Shown here one piece after another: positions 11,633 to 22,944 of a DNA stretch of 64,000 nucleotides. A program made the translations under genes and the position numbers. The DNA lies in NCBI GenBank assembly GCA_964019055.1, contig OZ025224.1, positions 186,001-250,000 on the forward strand, given 5' to 3'. This DNA comes from Anthopleura xanthogrammica (lineage: Eukaryota > Cnidaria > Anthozoa > Actiniaria > Actiniidae). Within the stretch, counting starts at the first letter, position 1; each line of letters starts with the position of its first letter. Under the pieces are notes generated by a model that saw only the letters and a program-made list of their open reading frames with translations, did not search any database and was not told the DNA's origin.

Positions 11633-12303
11633 GCTTATCGCTGAAAAGGTGGATTACTCCATATTCCCATTACGTAAAACAAATGGTGAATGAATTTACT
11701 TTCCTTCATATAATACCATTTGAATTGGAACAAATTCTGCTACATGGAACAGGAGTTGAATATTTTATATGAGGTTTTTCTTCAAAATAAATATAGGAAT
11801 TTTTCTTTCAATTGCCTTTCATTACAGGCCATAAATTTATACATTTAAAGCATTCACAAATACTTCTTAGAAGCTAGAAATTATGTATTATCAATAGTGT
11901 GTTATGATGTTAAAAATCATTCCAATACTTTTCAATAAATGCACATTAAGAATCCTGCTGCAGATTGTGTACTAGATTGGGGGAGATTTAATGTTGAAAA
12001 TAAACCACCTCAAGTTTAGTGAATAAGAAAATATGCCTTTCCCAGCCTGCAGTTATATATCAAGATAATGTATAGTTTATTACAAAGACATAATTTACAT
12101 AACTGCATTCGTATCTCAAAAGATCTGGGCTATTTTACCAGGGATATGCATGTAAATACTGAATAGTAAATACAATATTTCATGTCAAGATTGCTTGCTA
12201 TGAATATAAAATGCCATATTTGACCTATCGTAAGACCAGTATAATAATTTTACTTAATAAGTGAAACAGAAGAGTAATAATGTTTAGTAGATTGTCTTTT
12301 GTC

Positions 12304-12502
12304 TAATACAGTCAACTCTCTTGCCTTGTGGACACCCCAATATAATATTTATGGACCCCTAACTATTGCAGCAAGCAGCAAAATCCCCAGCAAACAATAC
12401 TGATGAAGAAATAACAGAAATTAACTCTTGCAGATGTTCACTATTACAGACACCAAGTGACAGTCCTGAGGGTCTCCACTGTAAAGAGAGTTGACTGTAT
12501 TA
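12304..12502. mobile_element. MITE with perfect 19-bp terminal inverted repeats
   Basis: The left end TAATACAGTCAACTCTCTT is exactly the reverse complement of the right end at 12484-12502. The 199-bp element has no open frame. Subterminal GGACACCCC and GTCTCCACTG blocks are partly complementary as well. Confidence 0.85.
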
Positions 12503-12768
12503 ATAAAAAGATATGTAAATAGGAGTCCATAATTTCGGACTGTGTCGCAGCTAAATATAATTTTCCACATTATTCTACCATCCCATACTCCCAATTATAA
12601 AACCTGACCCTATATCAATCATACATAATAACAATAGGAAGTAAGAAAAAAGGCCATAATTTTGAATATCAAACCCTATAGAATACAGAACCCAAATGTC
12701 AACACCCAATTATTGCAAGTAACCATGGGTGGGGTGGGTGGTGCTACAATTACTGTATAATCCTCTTG

Positions 12769-13413
12769 TTATGGTAGACCATGGAGATCATAGGAAGTAT
12801 AAAGTTCTTCTGTAGCATCATAGACAGGCTGAATAGCATCAACTGCATCTTTTAACAGCTTCTTTGCTTCTTCGTTGCTTACATCTGCTGGAGATGCCTT
12901 CTTAATCATGTCACCAACACTAGCTAACGTATACATTGCAATAGAGGCAGCTTTTCTGATCAGCCATGGATGATACTTAGCCAGTGTTTCGTTATACGAC
13001 TCGGACGCTAATGTAGATGAGCTGTCGTTCTCACAAGATTCACTGAGTCGCTTCATGAAGAGTATGGTAAAAGCAAGAGCTCGATGTAGCCTGAGTAATG
13101 TTCGTGAACCAGAAAGTGGTTTAGTTTGGGCATCAGTTAATTTATTTTCCACTTCATAATCAAACATATACTTCACATGTTCGTATTTATCGCCACTTTC
13201 ATTTGCTCTGTGATGCTGAAGAATTCCTATTTTATCCTTCACATCTGAGGTTATAAATCCAAACACGGATCCAAGTGAGTCAAAGAAGATACACAGCTCA
13301 TCGTATCCTCGGACGTACTCATCCAGACAAATGCTTTCATCTTGTTTGGCCTTTTCAAAAGCATCAACCACCACATCTAGACGAAAACTGCGATCAGACA
13401 TGACTTGAACCAA
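12769..13413 (-). CDS. CPTP: CPTP, ceramide-1-phosphate transfer protein (GLTP fold), single exon, 214 aa
   Basis: CPTP moves ceramide-1-phosphate between membranes. The protein shows the family hallmarks: SLGSVFGFITSDVKDKIGIL carries the Asp and Lys of the headgroup site, TLLRLHRALAF carries the paired Arg that bind phosphate, and YHPWLIRKAA carries the conserved His/Trp. It ends in LY-x-DLHGLP, close to the end of human CPTP. The length of 214 equals the mammalian protein. The gene is uninterrupted. The start at 13413 could equally be the Met four codons on. It lies head-to-head with INTS11 (303 bp between start codons), so the two probably share a bidirectional promoter; the same divergent pair exists in human. 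Confidence 0.95.
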   Translation of the reverse strand: MVQVMSDRSFRLDVVVDAFEKAKQDESICLDEYVRGYDELCIFFDSLGSVFGFITSDVKDKIGILQHHRANESGDKYEHVKYMFDYEVENKLTDAQTKPLSGSRTLLRLHRALAFTILFMKRLSESCENDSSSTLASESYNETLAKYHPWLIRKAASIAMYTLASVGDMIKKASPADVSNEEAKKLLKDAVDAIQPVYDATEELYTSYDLHGLP

Positions 13414-13716
13414 TCAAGAACAAAAATACGTTTCGTGATAGGACAGGGATATTTGATTTAAAATTTAAATAAACGATTTAGTAAAGTGCTACGGTTCCAC
13501 GGAAGTGATTTTAATCGAACGAAAGATCCACATTAAATATTGATTTATTCATGGCCTGCAATACCACAACAAAGATATGCGCCAACTTCTTTTACGCACG
13601 TATTATAAGGGATATCCGCTGGTCGTCTGTCAGAAAACTTTCCAAAAATAGAAACTAAAAATGCTTTAATATTATCCATTAATACTGTATTATTATCAAA
13701 ATAATTGATCAACACA
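13414..13716. promoter_or_regulatory. Putative bidirectional CPTP/INTS11 promoter
   Basis: Only 303 bp separate the start codons of the divergent CPTP and INTS11 genes, so both transcription starts and 5' UTRs must lie here. I see no convincing TATA box in a diagnostic position. The role is inferred from gene arrangement. Confidence 0.6.
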
Positions 13717-16700
13717 ATGCCTAATATCAGTGTAGTGCCATTAGGTAAGTGGTTAAGAGATATATTGAGTTTTCTATGTTCGTACGCGGGTATTTGATGT
13801 GCGCTTTTTATCTTGTAAAACTGTTTTCATTCGGGTTTCATTTCATGTATTCCAAAGTATCATTTAGATTTTTAGCTTTAACTGAACAGTTCATTGCGCA
13901 AATATCCTTTGTCTGATATGTATAATAATCCTGTCATATATTGATGTTTATATATACCATGGCTGGCCCTATCAGTGTATCATTATGTTTCATTGTTTTT
14001 TTTTCTTGTATCTTTCCATGCGTCTCTCTGGTCACTGCAGGCGCAGGTCAGGGTAAGTAGCTCACACACATTTTACTACGTTTAAATGCAGATAGACACT
14101 TATTTGTTCAAGATAAAAAAAGCAAGTAGAATAGAGTGGTAGATCTGTGAGCAGACAGTCTGCTATCTTGCACACATACATGGACAGACAGACACTTAGT
14201 TATACCTAGCTTAGACAAGCAGTCAGTCAGTTTGCAAATACCAAGTTGATAGACAGACAGGAAGATGTATGGAGAAGAGTGCTATGTATACCTACAGAAT
14301 ATCCTACAAATCCTATGCACATATTAATAACTATGATTTCTATTGTTGGCGGGGTATTCTGTAGTTGCCCCAAGTACTATATCAGTAGAGTTTAACCATC
14401 TGTTTCTTTTTTCAAACTCAGATGTTGGAAGAAGTTGTATTTTGGTCAGTATTGGAGGCAAGAATATCATGATGGACTGTGGTATGCACATGGGATATAA
14501 TGACGAGGTGAGCAACATTACCTTTCAGATCATGTCATTCCCTTAAGGATTATTTCTTCCTTTATCAGTAATATTTTCCCATCTCAGACCACCTGTCATT
14601 CCCTTGAGTATTAATTCTTTATCTAATATGATGTATTTTCAGAGACGATTCCCAGATTTTTCATATATCACAAGATCAGGTCAACTAACCCAACATCTTG
14701 ACTGCGTCTTAATAAGGTTAGAAAATGCTCAACTTTTTCCTTCTTGCAACTAGATAACACACACAGAATTATGAAGAGCATTAGTTATCCTCTTCCAGAA
14801 AATATAGTAACAATTTACTTATTTTTTTGCAGCCATTTTCATCTTGATCACTGTGGAGCTCTGCCGTACTTTTCTGAGATGGTTGGTTATGATGGTCCAA
14901 TCTACATGTCACATCCAACCAAAGCGATATGTCCTATCTTATTGGTATGTCAAAACAATATGCTGCAAAATATGTGGTATTCATAATATTAAACTGTTGG
15001 TGCTACTACTTACATTGTTGTTTTTACAACAGGAAGATTACAGGAAAATTACTGTTGAAAGAAAAGGGGAAACAAACTTCTTTACATCACAGGTGCTCAA
15101 CTAGATTCATTTTGTAAGAGATCAAAGTAAAAATGGAGCTGGAAAATAAAATTATTTAATGTAATTAATATTTATGATACTTGTAGATGATCAAGGACTG
15201 CATGAAGAAGGTGATACCAATAAACCTACACCAATCTATCAAGGTATGTACATTATGTACAGCATATGTCACTGGAGCATACACTCATGTATTGTACTTC
15301 CTATAATAAACCTACACCAATCTATCAAGGTATGTACATTTTGTACAGCATATGTCACTGGTGCATACACTCATATACTGTACCTCCTATCCTTTGTTCA
15401 ACCTTTACCTCCTGTCCCCATCCCTCTCCTCTCCTCTCCTCTCCTCTCATCATGCCAAGGAGGAAGGGATATGTTACAAGTTAAAGTACCTTGGAGGCTG
15501 CCTCTTCTACCTTGATTTATATCTTTATTCAAACTATTTAAAGGTTGATGATGAGTTAGAAATCAAGGCATATTATGCCGGCCATGTTCTTGGTGCTGTG
15601 ATGTTCCATATGAAAGTTGGCACAGAATCAGTGGTTTACACAGTGAGTTTGTATTTAATCAGTCAGTGATGTTTTAATATTATTAAGGCTATGTTTCTGT
15701 TCTAGCAAGTTAATGAAATCCCTAAACTTTTGATGAAGATTTGATGAAGATTATATAAATCTCTAAAAATATTTTTTTTCTTAAAGGGTGACTACAACAT
15801 GACTCCAGACAGACATCTTGGGTAAATACACAACTACCACTAACTGTACCCAATATTGATTTTCTAGAAATTTTCATGAGTGTAGAATTTGAAATATGAT
15901 GGGTATGGCTTTCTTTATCTTGCAGGTCAGCATGGATTGATAAATGCAGACCAGATATCTTGATCACTGAGTCAACTTATGCTACAACTATTAGAGACTC
16001 TAAAAGGTTAAAAAAATATCTCAATTTTATTCTTATCATTACTTGAAAATTAGATAAGCATCTATGACCCCTTATGGTTTTTTAATCTTTTAACAGGTGT
16101 CGAGAACGTGACTTCTTAAAAAAGGTCCATGAATGTATTGACAAAGGAGGCAAAGTAAGAATTAAGTTCAAACATCTGCTTTACAAAGGAATCTTGGCAA
16201 GGGCGAGATTTTGTTGAGCATTTTTAACATGAGCCTCATTGCTCGGAAGATTGGGCGACCACTTCCCACGTTATCGACTTTAAATAAATAAATTATTATT
16301 GTTATTATTATTATTATTAAGGGCAAGCTACTGCTGGGAATGTAGTCCACCCACTCAACCAACTCACCAAAAATATTAGTCCTGCCACCCAACCTCCCAC
16401 TCAACAATTTTAAAACACCAAGAATAGAGTTAGCTTTCCACCATCCCCTCCCCCAATATTCTCTCTGTGGGTCATGTCTCATTGTCCAATGATTCTGATA
16501 TTTTGGTTGTGAATTCTAGGTTCTTATACCAGTGTTTGCATTGGGAAGAGCACAGGAACTGTGTATTTTACTGGAGACATACTGGTAAAGACTGATTTCT
16601 TGCCATAGACATGTTACACCTTGTGTTTATCATGTTATTATGGAGCAAACATGTTTTAAAATCCATTAGAGAATGATACTTGTCTGTGTAGCATACTAGG

Positions 16701-18338
16701 AGTTGACGTTTTTTTTTTCCTACACAGGGAACGAATGAATCTAAAGGCTCCAATTTATTTCTCAACTGGGCTTACTGAAAAGGTATATAATGACTTAACT
16801 CTTCTTCACAATGTCTAGACATGGAGCATATTTTGACTGCCGTTCAATTTGAAGGTTGACAAAATGTTATTTTACATGATTCCAGGCCAATCACTACTAC
16901 AAGATGTTTATCACCTGGACAAACCAAAAAATCAAAAACACTTTTATCAAGAGAAACATGTTTGAGTTTGAACACATTAAGGTGAGAAGGAAGACAGATT
17001 AATGGTTTATGCTTTAATAATGTGATATATTGTAAATTTATTTTGCTTCTGTTGATTTGTTTTAGCACAAGAACTGATAATTTTTGGTTTATTTATATAT
17101 TTTACAGCCATTTGATCGTTCATATATTGATCAGCCTGGACCAATGGTATGATACTTGTTTCAAGATTTTCCACATTGTTCTCCTCCTTCTGCAAAACCC
17201 TACTAGCGGCATTCTATTTTGTACATAGACATAGACATATACTTTATTTAGTACCTCTTATTACATATTATACATTACAGTGACTATTTTTACCAGGAGG
17301 TTAAGTAACTAATAACTAAAAGGTTAACTGAGATAGATAGCTACATATATTAGATTTGCTAGAAAAATTGTAGTCAGAGGACAGGGCAGACATTACTGAG
17401 CATTTCTTGTTTTTTTTTTCTTTTTTAAGGTTGTTTTTGCGACACCTGGGATGTTACATGCAGGACTTTCTCTGCAGATTTTCAAAAAATGGGCTTCAAA
17501 TGATAACAACATGGTATGTATTAGGAATAGGAATCTCCAAGGGATGGGTATATTTCTGGAGGATGAGATGTAAGAGAAGGGAAGCAGCTGAAGTAATGTT
17601 TCATTTCAGGTCGTTATACCAGGATATTGTGTGGCTGGTACTGTTGGCCACAAGGTACTGGCTGGACAGAAAAAGATTGAGTTGGACAAAAAAACTGTGG
17701 TACGTATAGTCTGTGGTAAAAACCATATCACTATTTTTTTCATTTATTATGCTCAGTTTCTATGTATACCCCATAATACAGATTCTTTCTTTGTTGAATA
17801 GATTGATGTCAAGCTATCAGTACAGTACATGTCTTTTAGTGCTCATGCTGATGCTTCTGGAATAATGCAATTGATTCGCCAGGTGAGGAATTACTTAGCT
17901 GTCATCTCACTTAAACCCTCTTCTCCCTCCCTCTCTTCTACCATCTCTCCTTCCTTCCTTCCCTCCTTCCTTCCCTCCCTCGCTCTCTCCCCTTTCTCCT
18001 CTTCTCCCTCCCCTTTCCTGTTGGAGTAGTTTGCTGTAGGTTTGTTATTTCTTTTAGAATGAGTTTCATGTTTTGGGAAGATCAAGATGGCCAGGAATAA
18101 ATTTTCATGTCATTTTTCTTCTTAATCTTGAAAGGCTGAGCCAAAGAATGTTATTTTAGTTCATGGAGAAGCAGGAAAAATGGATTTCTTACGACAGAAA
18201 ATAATGCAAGAATTTAGTAAGTGAATAATAGTAATAACTTTATTTAAAGAGAATAAAACACCTATATGACCATATATTAATCATGGCGGCCCTCCAAATA
18301 ATCTTATCATCACCATCATCATCAACATCACCATCATC

Positions 18339-18370
<32 letters not shown>

Positions 18371-20558
18371 CACCATCACCACTCACCCTCTTCTATCCCA
18401 CAATGCATCGCTTCATATTTAGTTATGGTATTTTTGCACATTAGACATACAGTGTTACAAACCAGCCAATGGAGAAACAGTGTACGTCACGACTGAACCC
18501 TGTATAACAGTTGATATGTCACTCAGTTTGCTGAAGAGAAAAATAGAAGCCATCTCTGCCTCAGGTAGGTGACAAGTTTAGATGATTGTAACTGATGCCG
18601 CCCAATAATGCCTTATGTGACTTATAAAGGCACTATGAGAAATGATAATGATCATCCCCAATGAGGTCTTACTAAAAGCTTGAAGGCACAGATGTAACCA
18701 GTTAGATTACCTAGGATGGGTTGATTATAATCATAGTTTAATTACTCCAGTTTCGAGTTCTCTGTTGCTCAGGGTTAGGCTAGATTTTGTGTAGAATATT
18801 CATGTGCTCGAGTGAAGGCCCGTGGAATTTCAAAGTGTTTGTATTGTTGAAGTTGTGCATTCTTTACTTTACCGTTGGTATTTGTGAATATCTTGATGGC
18901 TTGCTGAAATGAGGCTAAACCTGAGTACATGAGTCTATAACACAGCGGTATTGTACAAATAAAGATCTGTTAATTCTTTTTATTTGTGTATTTGTGTTTG
19001 TATAGATATCAAAAGAGCCAAATTAACACCCAATAACAACCATCTACCACTGCAAGGTGTTCTAGTCATGAAGGACACGGTAAGACACACAGCACACTGT
19101 CACCATTCTTAGTCAGTGTTTGGCTTTCTCTCTTTAACACCCAATAACAACCATCTTCCACTGCAAGGTGTTCTAGTCATGAAGGACACGGTAAGACACC
19201 CAACACACTGTCACCATTCTTAGTCAGTGTTTGACTTTCTCTCTCTTTGCGCCAGTCATTTCGTTTGCTGGAATCAGAAGAAGCCATGAAAGAACTTGGC
19301 CTCACCCAACACCAACTACGATTCACATCAACTGTTACCATGGAGATATCTGAATCTAGTCACGTGATATTGGATAGGCTACATACTCATCTTGAAAGGT
19401 AATAGTTCACCTGGGTGTCATGGTTTAATGTGATTGGTCGGTTATGGGTTAGCGTTAACAATGATAGACTCGTACCCAGACTTTCTCCCTAGCCTGGGAT
19501 CGAGGTTAATGATTACAATGACTAACCTTACAGTATTGTGTTATTTGCGTAGGTTATTACCCAACTATACTATACAAAGAATCACTGGTGGATGTCTGTC
19601 CATTGACTCTGTACTATTAAAGGTAAAAAAAAAAAACACTTTTTATAGTGGGATACAAATTCAGTAACTTATTACTGGTTTCCAATTTGGCCAACTGTTA
19701 CTCACACACACTACCACTACATTATATATTCTATGCATGCAACTCAACCCACATGTTGATTTAAAAAAAAAAACCATCGTGGCACAGGAGAGAACAACAC
19801 ATCAAACAAATTCAACTCACATGTGATCCAACCTGAGCCGGGTCTCGAACCCAGACCACAGCGTTGAGAGGCGAGTGGTAAACCACTACGCCACCCATAA
19901 CCGTGGAAACCGTGACAGTCCCACCCCTCCCCCAACGATTTATATCGGTAATAGATATTGTTTGAGAGAGGTTTTCCTTATACATTGAATAGCTTTTGTC
20001 GAGGAGAGATATATTCCTACTATTATTTTTCATTCTTAGTTAAGCGGCAGTGGATCAGATGATCGTGGATCATCTCAGCCAAGTTCCTGTAGTTTACTTG
20101 TCTCCTGGACATTCCAGGTTGGTCTTGTTTGAAGACTGTTGCGTAGTAACGCTGCAGGATGTCGCACGTAGCAACGGTGAATTAAGGAAAACAACCCGCA
20201 TAGCGCAGAATTCTTGCCAGCAATACACGCAAAATATCAGAGCATTGCCAGCATCATTGCAGAGCATGTTCCATCACCACGGAACTTGTTGCACGCTTCG
20301 TTGCCGAGCGCAACAGTTGGAGATACAATGTAATTTCATGGTTCCGCGCCACATTGTGATCACTCGTTACACCGTGTATCAGGGCTTTTATGTGATTACT
20401 TCGCAGCTCATGATGGACAGAATATTGTTTGACTTTAATTTGCTGTTCAACAGGACGAAGAGCTTGGGAGTCACGTGCTATCTTTGCTGCGCAATCGCAA
20501 AGACATCTTAACTTCACAGACTCCAATGGAAGTAACGCCTTCATTGAACAGATATTGA
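13717..20558 (+). CDS. INTS11: INTS11 (CPSF3L), catalytic endonuclease of the Integrator complex, 25 exons, about 627 aa
   Basis: INTS11 is the metallo-beta-lactamase/beta-CASP RNA endonuclease of Integrator, cleaving snRNA and promoter-proximal nascent RNA in the nucleus. Exons: 13717-13744, 14041-14052, 14422-14507, 14643-14716, 14833-14944, 15033-15092, 15187-15243, 15544-15642, 15787-15821, 15926-16006, 16097-16154, 16520-16584, 16728-16782, 16886-16981, 17108-17146, 17430-17513, 17610-17699, 17802-17882, 18135-18216, 18445-18564, 19006-19079, 19256-19398, 19553-19622, 20040-20117, 20454-20558 (1884 nt, frame intact). Zinc-binding [55 protein letters not shown] and LVHGEA are all present, so the enzyme should be active. 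The C-terminal exon reads [12 protein letters not shown], matching the human end. Exon 2 is a 12-nt microexon. Confidence 0.96.
14041..14052 (+). other. INTS11: 12-nt microexon of INTS11
   Basis: Exon 1 ends after [10 protein letters not shown] in phase 1 and exon 3 begins with the codon remainder for [10 protein letters not shown]. Between them only GCGCAGGTCAGG, flanked by cactgcag and gtaagt, supplies the conserved A-G-Q residues in frame. Without it the invariant GAGQDVGR segment would be lost and the frame would lack these four residues. Confidence 0.85.
15306..15400 (+). repeat. Partial duplicate of INTS11 exon 7 end and donor site
   Basis: The sequence AATAAACCTACACCAATCTA, then the donor and about 60 bp of intron, is repeated in tandem 84 bp downstream of the true exon 7 end (15243). 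The copy preserves a potential gtatgt donor. Confidence 0.85.
17225..17345. repeat. Dispersed-repeat-like segment in INTS11 intron 15
   Basis: CATAGACATAGACATATACTT, then TATTTAGTACC, resembles the simple-repeat plus CTTTATTT ends seen at 39024 and 53678, probably retroposon 3' ends. Confidence 0.35.
18300..18385. repeat. CAT/ATC microsatellite
   Basis: A run of CATCATCACCATC-type trinucleotides in INTS11 intron 19. Confidence 0.9.
19132..19243 (+). repeat. Partial duplicate of INTS11 exon 21 and following intron
   Basis: About 110 bp containing the last roughly 54 nt of exon 21 (from TTAACACCCAATAACAACCA to AAGGACACG), its gtaaga donor and adjacent intron are repeated in tandem. The copy has one substitution in the exon part and no acceptor AG just before it, so it is probably not spliced in. 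Confidence 0.88.
19745..19935 (-). mobile_element. tRNA-derived SINE-like element
   Basis: On the minus strand a segment contains GGTGGCGTAGTGGTTTACCA (A-box-like) and GGTTCGAGACC (B-box) at tRNA-like spacing, followed by a tail with TCTCTCCTGTGCC. Related tails with ggttctctcctgtg or ctctgggttctt occur at 47260-47405 and 54810-54960, so it is a dispersed family rather than a tRNA gene. Confidence 0.7.
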
Positions 20559-21333
20559 TGTCGTACAGGTCCCATTTCCGAGGTACAATAGTGGCCAACT
20601 GGTAAAAGGGTTAGGAGGGTATCGCTATCTTCTATACAATACCACAGGAAGCCCAACCCCAATAAATCTTACAGTTATCAATTCTTTCTTTCCCATGTAA
20701 GGGTCCTCTAAGTAACCGAACCCCCTCCCCCTTGCTCTCAATAAATAATATGCACATAAATTAAACAGTAGAGGACCAAAAATGGATCCTTGCGCTACTC
20801 CTACTATCACAGTTCGATATACGAGTTTTGATCCATCTAGTAGGAGTTTTTAATCCATCTCTAAGCAGAGAGATCAAACAAAACCCCTACTGTTGAGTGA
20901 GTAACGTGATCATCCGGGACAATCACATTACTCACTCAACTACTACATCTGGGTTCAAACCATTTACTCTCAAAACCCCTACTATTTGAATAAGATTACA
21001 CACTGTTGGTCACAACTTTACGTTTATTGTTTAGCAATAATAATGATAAATGCATGTTATTAATAGTATTTTAAAAACTAAAGAATTATAAATGGGATAT
21101 TTTTAGCCTTATTTCCGTTCCCAGAACTCACGTTCCTTTTGGTCTCCGCCAGGAAAGAGTGTGGGCGGCGAAATTATTTATGTTAAATTGTAAAATATTT
21201 TCCATTTGTCAGAGTTTACTGAATGGTAGTTATTCTAACCAACACACTTCACGCATGCGCTGACATATACCATGAGTTATTTTTGTCAGCGCTTCTATGC
21301 GAAGGAATGACGCATGCTGAGAGCCAGATTTGT
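20559..21333. other. INTS11-UBIAD1-like intergenic region
   Basis: Convergent 3' region. It contains a CACAGGAAGCCCAA repeat motif near 20642, shared with 29850 and 7725, and an imperfect palindrome at about 20893-20941 (GTTGAGTGAGTAA arms). No gene is recognised. Confidence 0.45.
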
Positions 21334-22944
21334 TTATATGCGAATATAGCCTAGATTATTACCGTTATATAAGAAGCTCAATAAATACAGCCCACCAAAC
21401 ACTATGCCTACAATAGACGTCTTTTGCGGTAAAACCAACATTTCTTGCTCGTAGGACGGAATGGCTAACATCGCGAGTGGCAGACATATTAGTGGGAAGA
21501 AGAAGTACTGGGATACGTAAATACCAAGGACTGACGTCACTATGTGAGGACTGAGAAGAAGAAGAGGAAAGACCGCCATTGCAGCGCGGTTGCCTAGAAA
21601 CACGGCTAGTGTACCAGCCCCTCGTTCTTTGTCGGATTTCATTGAGCGGATGTTCTGGCTGGAAAATACAACGACAATAACAATACTCAAGGTTTTTTCT
21701 TAATTCAGTACAACTTAGGTCTTTGGTTCTAAGTTTGGTTCCCTGAACCAACATCAAGTGAGCAGAAACCGTTGTTTGTTGAGTGACACATGAAGTTTTT
21801 CCTTTCCATGGACTCGTAGAGCGACCTCTAGATAGTCATTACAACAGGTGGCATGTTTTGACTCTTCTTGTATTACACAGTGTGTGTATATTCATTCTAC
21901 AAGAAACAGGCTCCTTTATCACCCCCCCCCCCCCTATAATAACCAAGTATGCATAGCCATAGTGATGTAAATATTTTCATGGCAGCGTAAATAACTTGAG
22001 CAAACTTTCCATTAAAAGGTTGACGGATGAGTGACCTTGATTTTAATAATACAAACGCTAAAGGAGTATATTGCTGGCTAGAGCCAATTCTCTTTCACAG
22101 CCGTGCTACACAAAGTAGCAAAACAATCACTAGTGAAAATAACAAGTTTAAATAAATGGTCAGAATGCCATCTTATAACAAACGCAAGGCCTTCGAGTCA
22201 GCCACGAGTTCTTTTTTGAATTCCTTCTTCGCACGCCTCGCTCTTCATTGATATTGTAATCGATATTCAAGTACCATCACGCTACATAATATGCATACCT
22301 GATACTCCTAGATTTGTACTACAATATTACCAACAACATGAATAACTATTTTGTGTGTTTTCTTACCTGTGGAGCAGGCATTCAGTATTCAGTGCTAATG
22401 GAAGGGAATACAGGGCCAATAGTTGTGTAGAAAGCTGTCTGGCTGGTCCAACCTGAACAGCATAAGCAAACATCACACACAAAGGACCATAGATGGCGCT
22501 TACTGCTAACTCCCCTAAAGCCAGATTCTTCAAGTAGTTGCCAAACAGCACGGAACTCGAAAACCCCACTAAAAAGATAATCAACTCCTGCCAGAGATTT
22601 GCTCCAGACAACACGAGAAGAAAGGCAAATGTCGGGATGACGATACAATATGAAACCACGGCACAACGAGCTGATTCTTGTATTGTTAAATAACGCTCGA
22701 TGGCAGATGAATAGAAACACCGGGTTCTTGCTTCGTAGTAAGAATTAACAAAGTTCCCCGCTGCGTGTGTACCGATAATGACTAAACTACACAGCACCAA
22801 GTAGAAAGGATCAAACTTGTTGCTCGACTTCCAAGCAAGGAGTGTGCCGAGCATCACAGGTAGAACACACGATGGTAAAGTCCATGGATTCAATGATCTG
22901 ACACGAACTTCAAACACTGATACATATCTCTTACTCTCTGTCAT
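21334..22944 (-). CDS. UBIAD1-like paralogue with degenerate active-site motifs, 2 exons, about 300 aa
   Basis: Exons 22367-22944 and 21334-21658 join in frame (CTC CAC AG|C CAG) to give a UbiA-fold membrane protein. It opens RSLNPWTLPSCVLPVMLG, like the UBIAD1 entry helix, and keeps GTHAAGNFVNSYYE, LALGELAVSAIYGPL, SLPLALNTECLLHS and GGLYLLSFLY. The first Asp-rich motif, NTYYDYLRGVDSK in the neighbour at 10270, is NSYYEARTRCFYSS here. The second, NNTRDMENDKKAG, is QNIRSMKSDKERG. Key acidic residues are therefore lost from both, arguing against normal diphosphate/Mg2+ binding, although the frame is intact. A longer N-terminus from Met 23142 is open but resembles no UBIAD1. It could be a pseudoenzyme or an enzyme with a changed donor. 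Confidence 0.8.

Larger units (their letters stand above)
11227..12768. other. UBIAD1-CPTP convergent intergenic region
   Basis: AT-rich region holding the 3' UTRs of the convergent UBIAD1 and CPTP genes and two inverted-repeat elements (11347-11632 and 12304-12502). No further gene is seen. Confidence 0.5.

Noticed and set aside
19790..19930. A functional tRNA gene
   Set aside because: A- and B-box-like sequences are present but no convincing cloverleaf or anticodon stem; related tails elsewhere point to a SINE.
20050..20511. 153-aa open frame on the plus strand
   Set aside because: Out of frame with INTS11 exons 24 and 25 and spanning their intron; splice sites and the conserved DEELG exon explain the region better.
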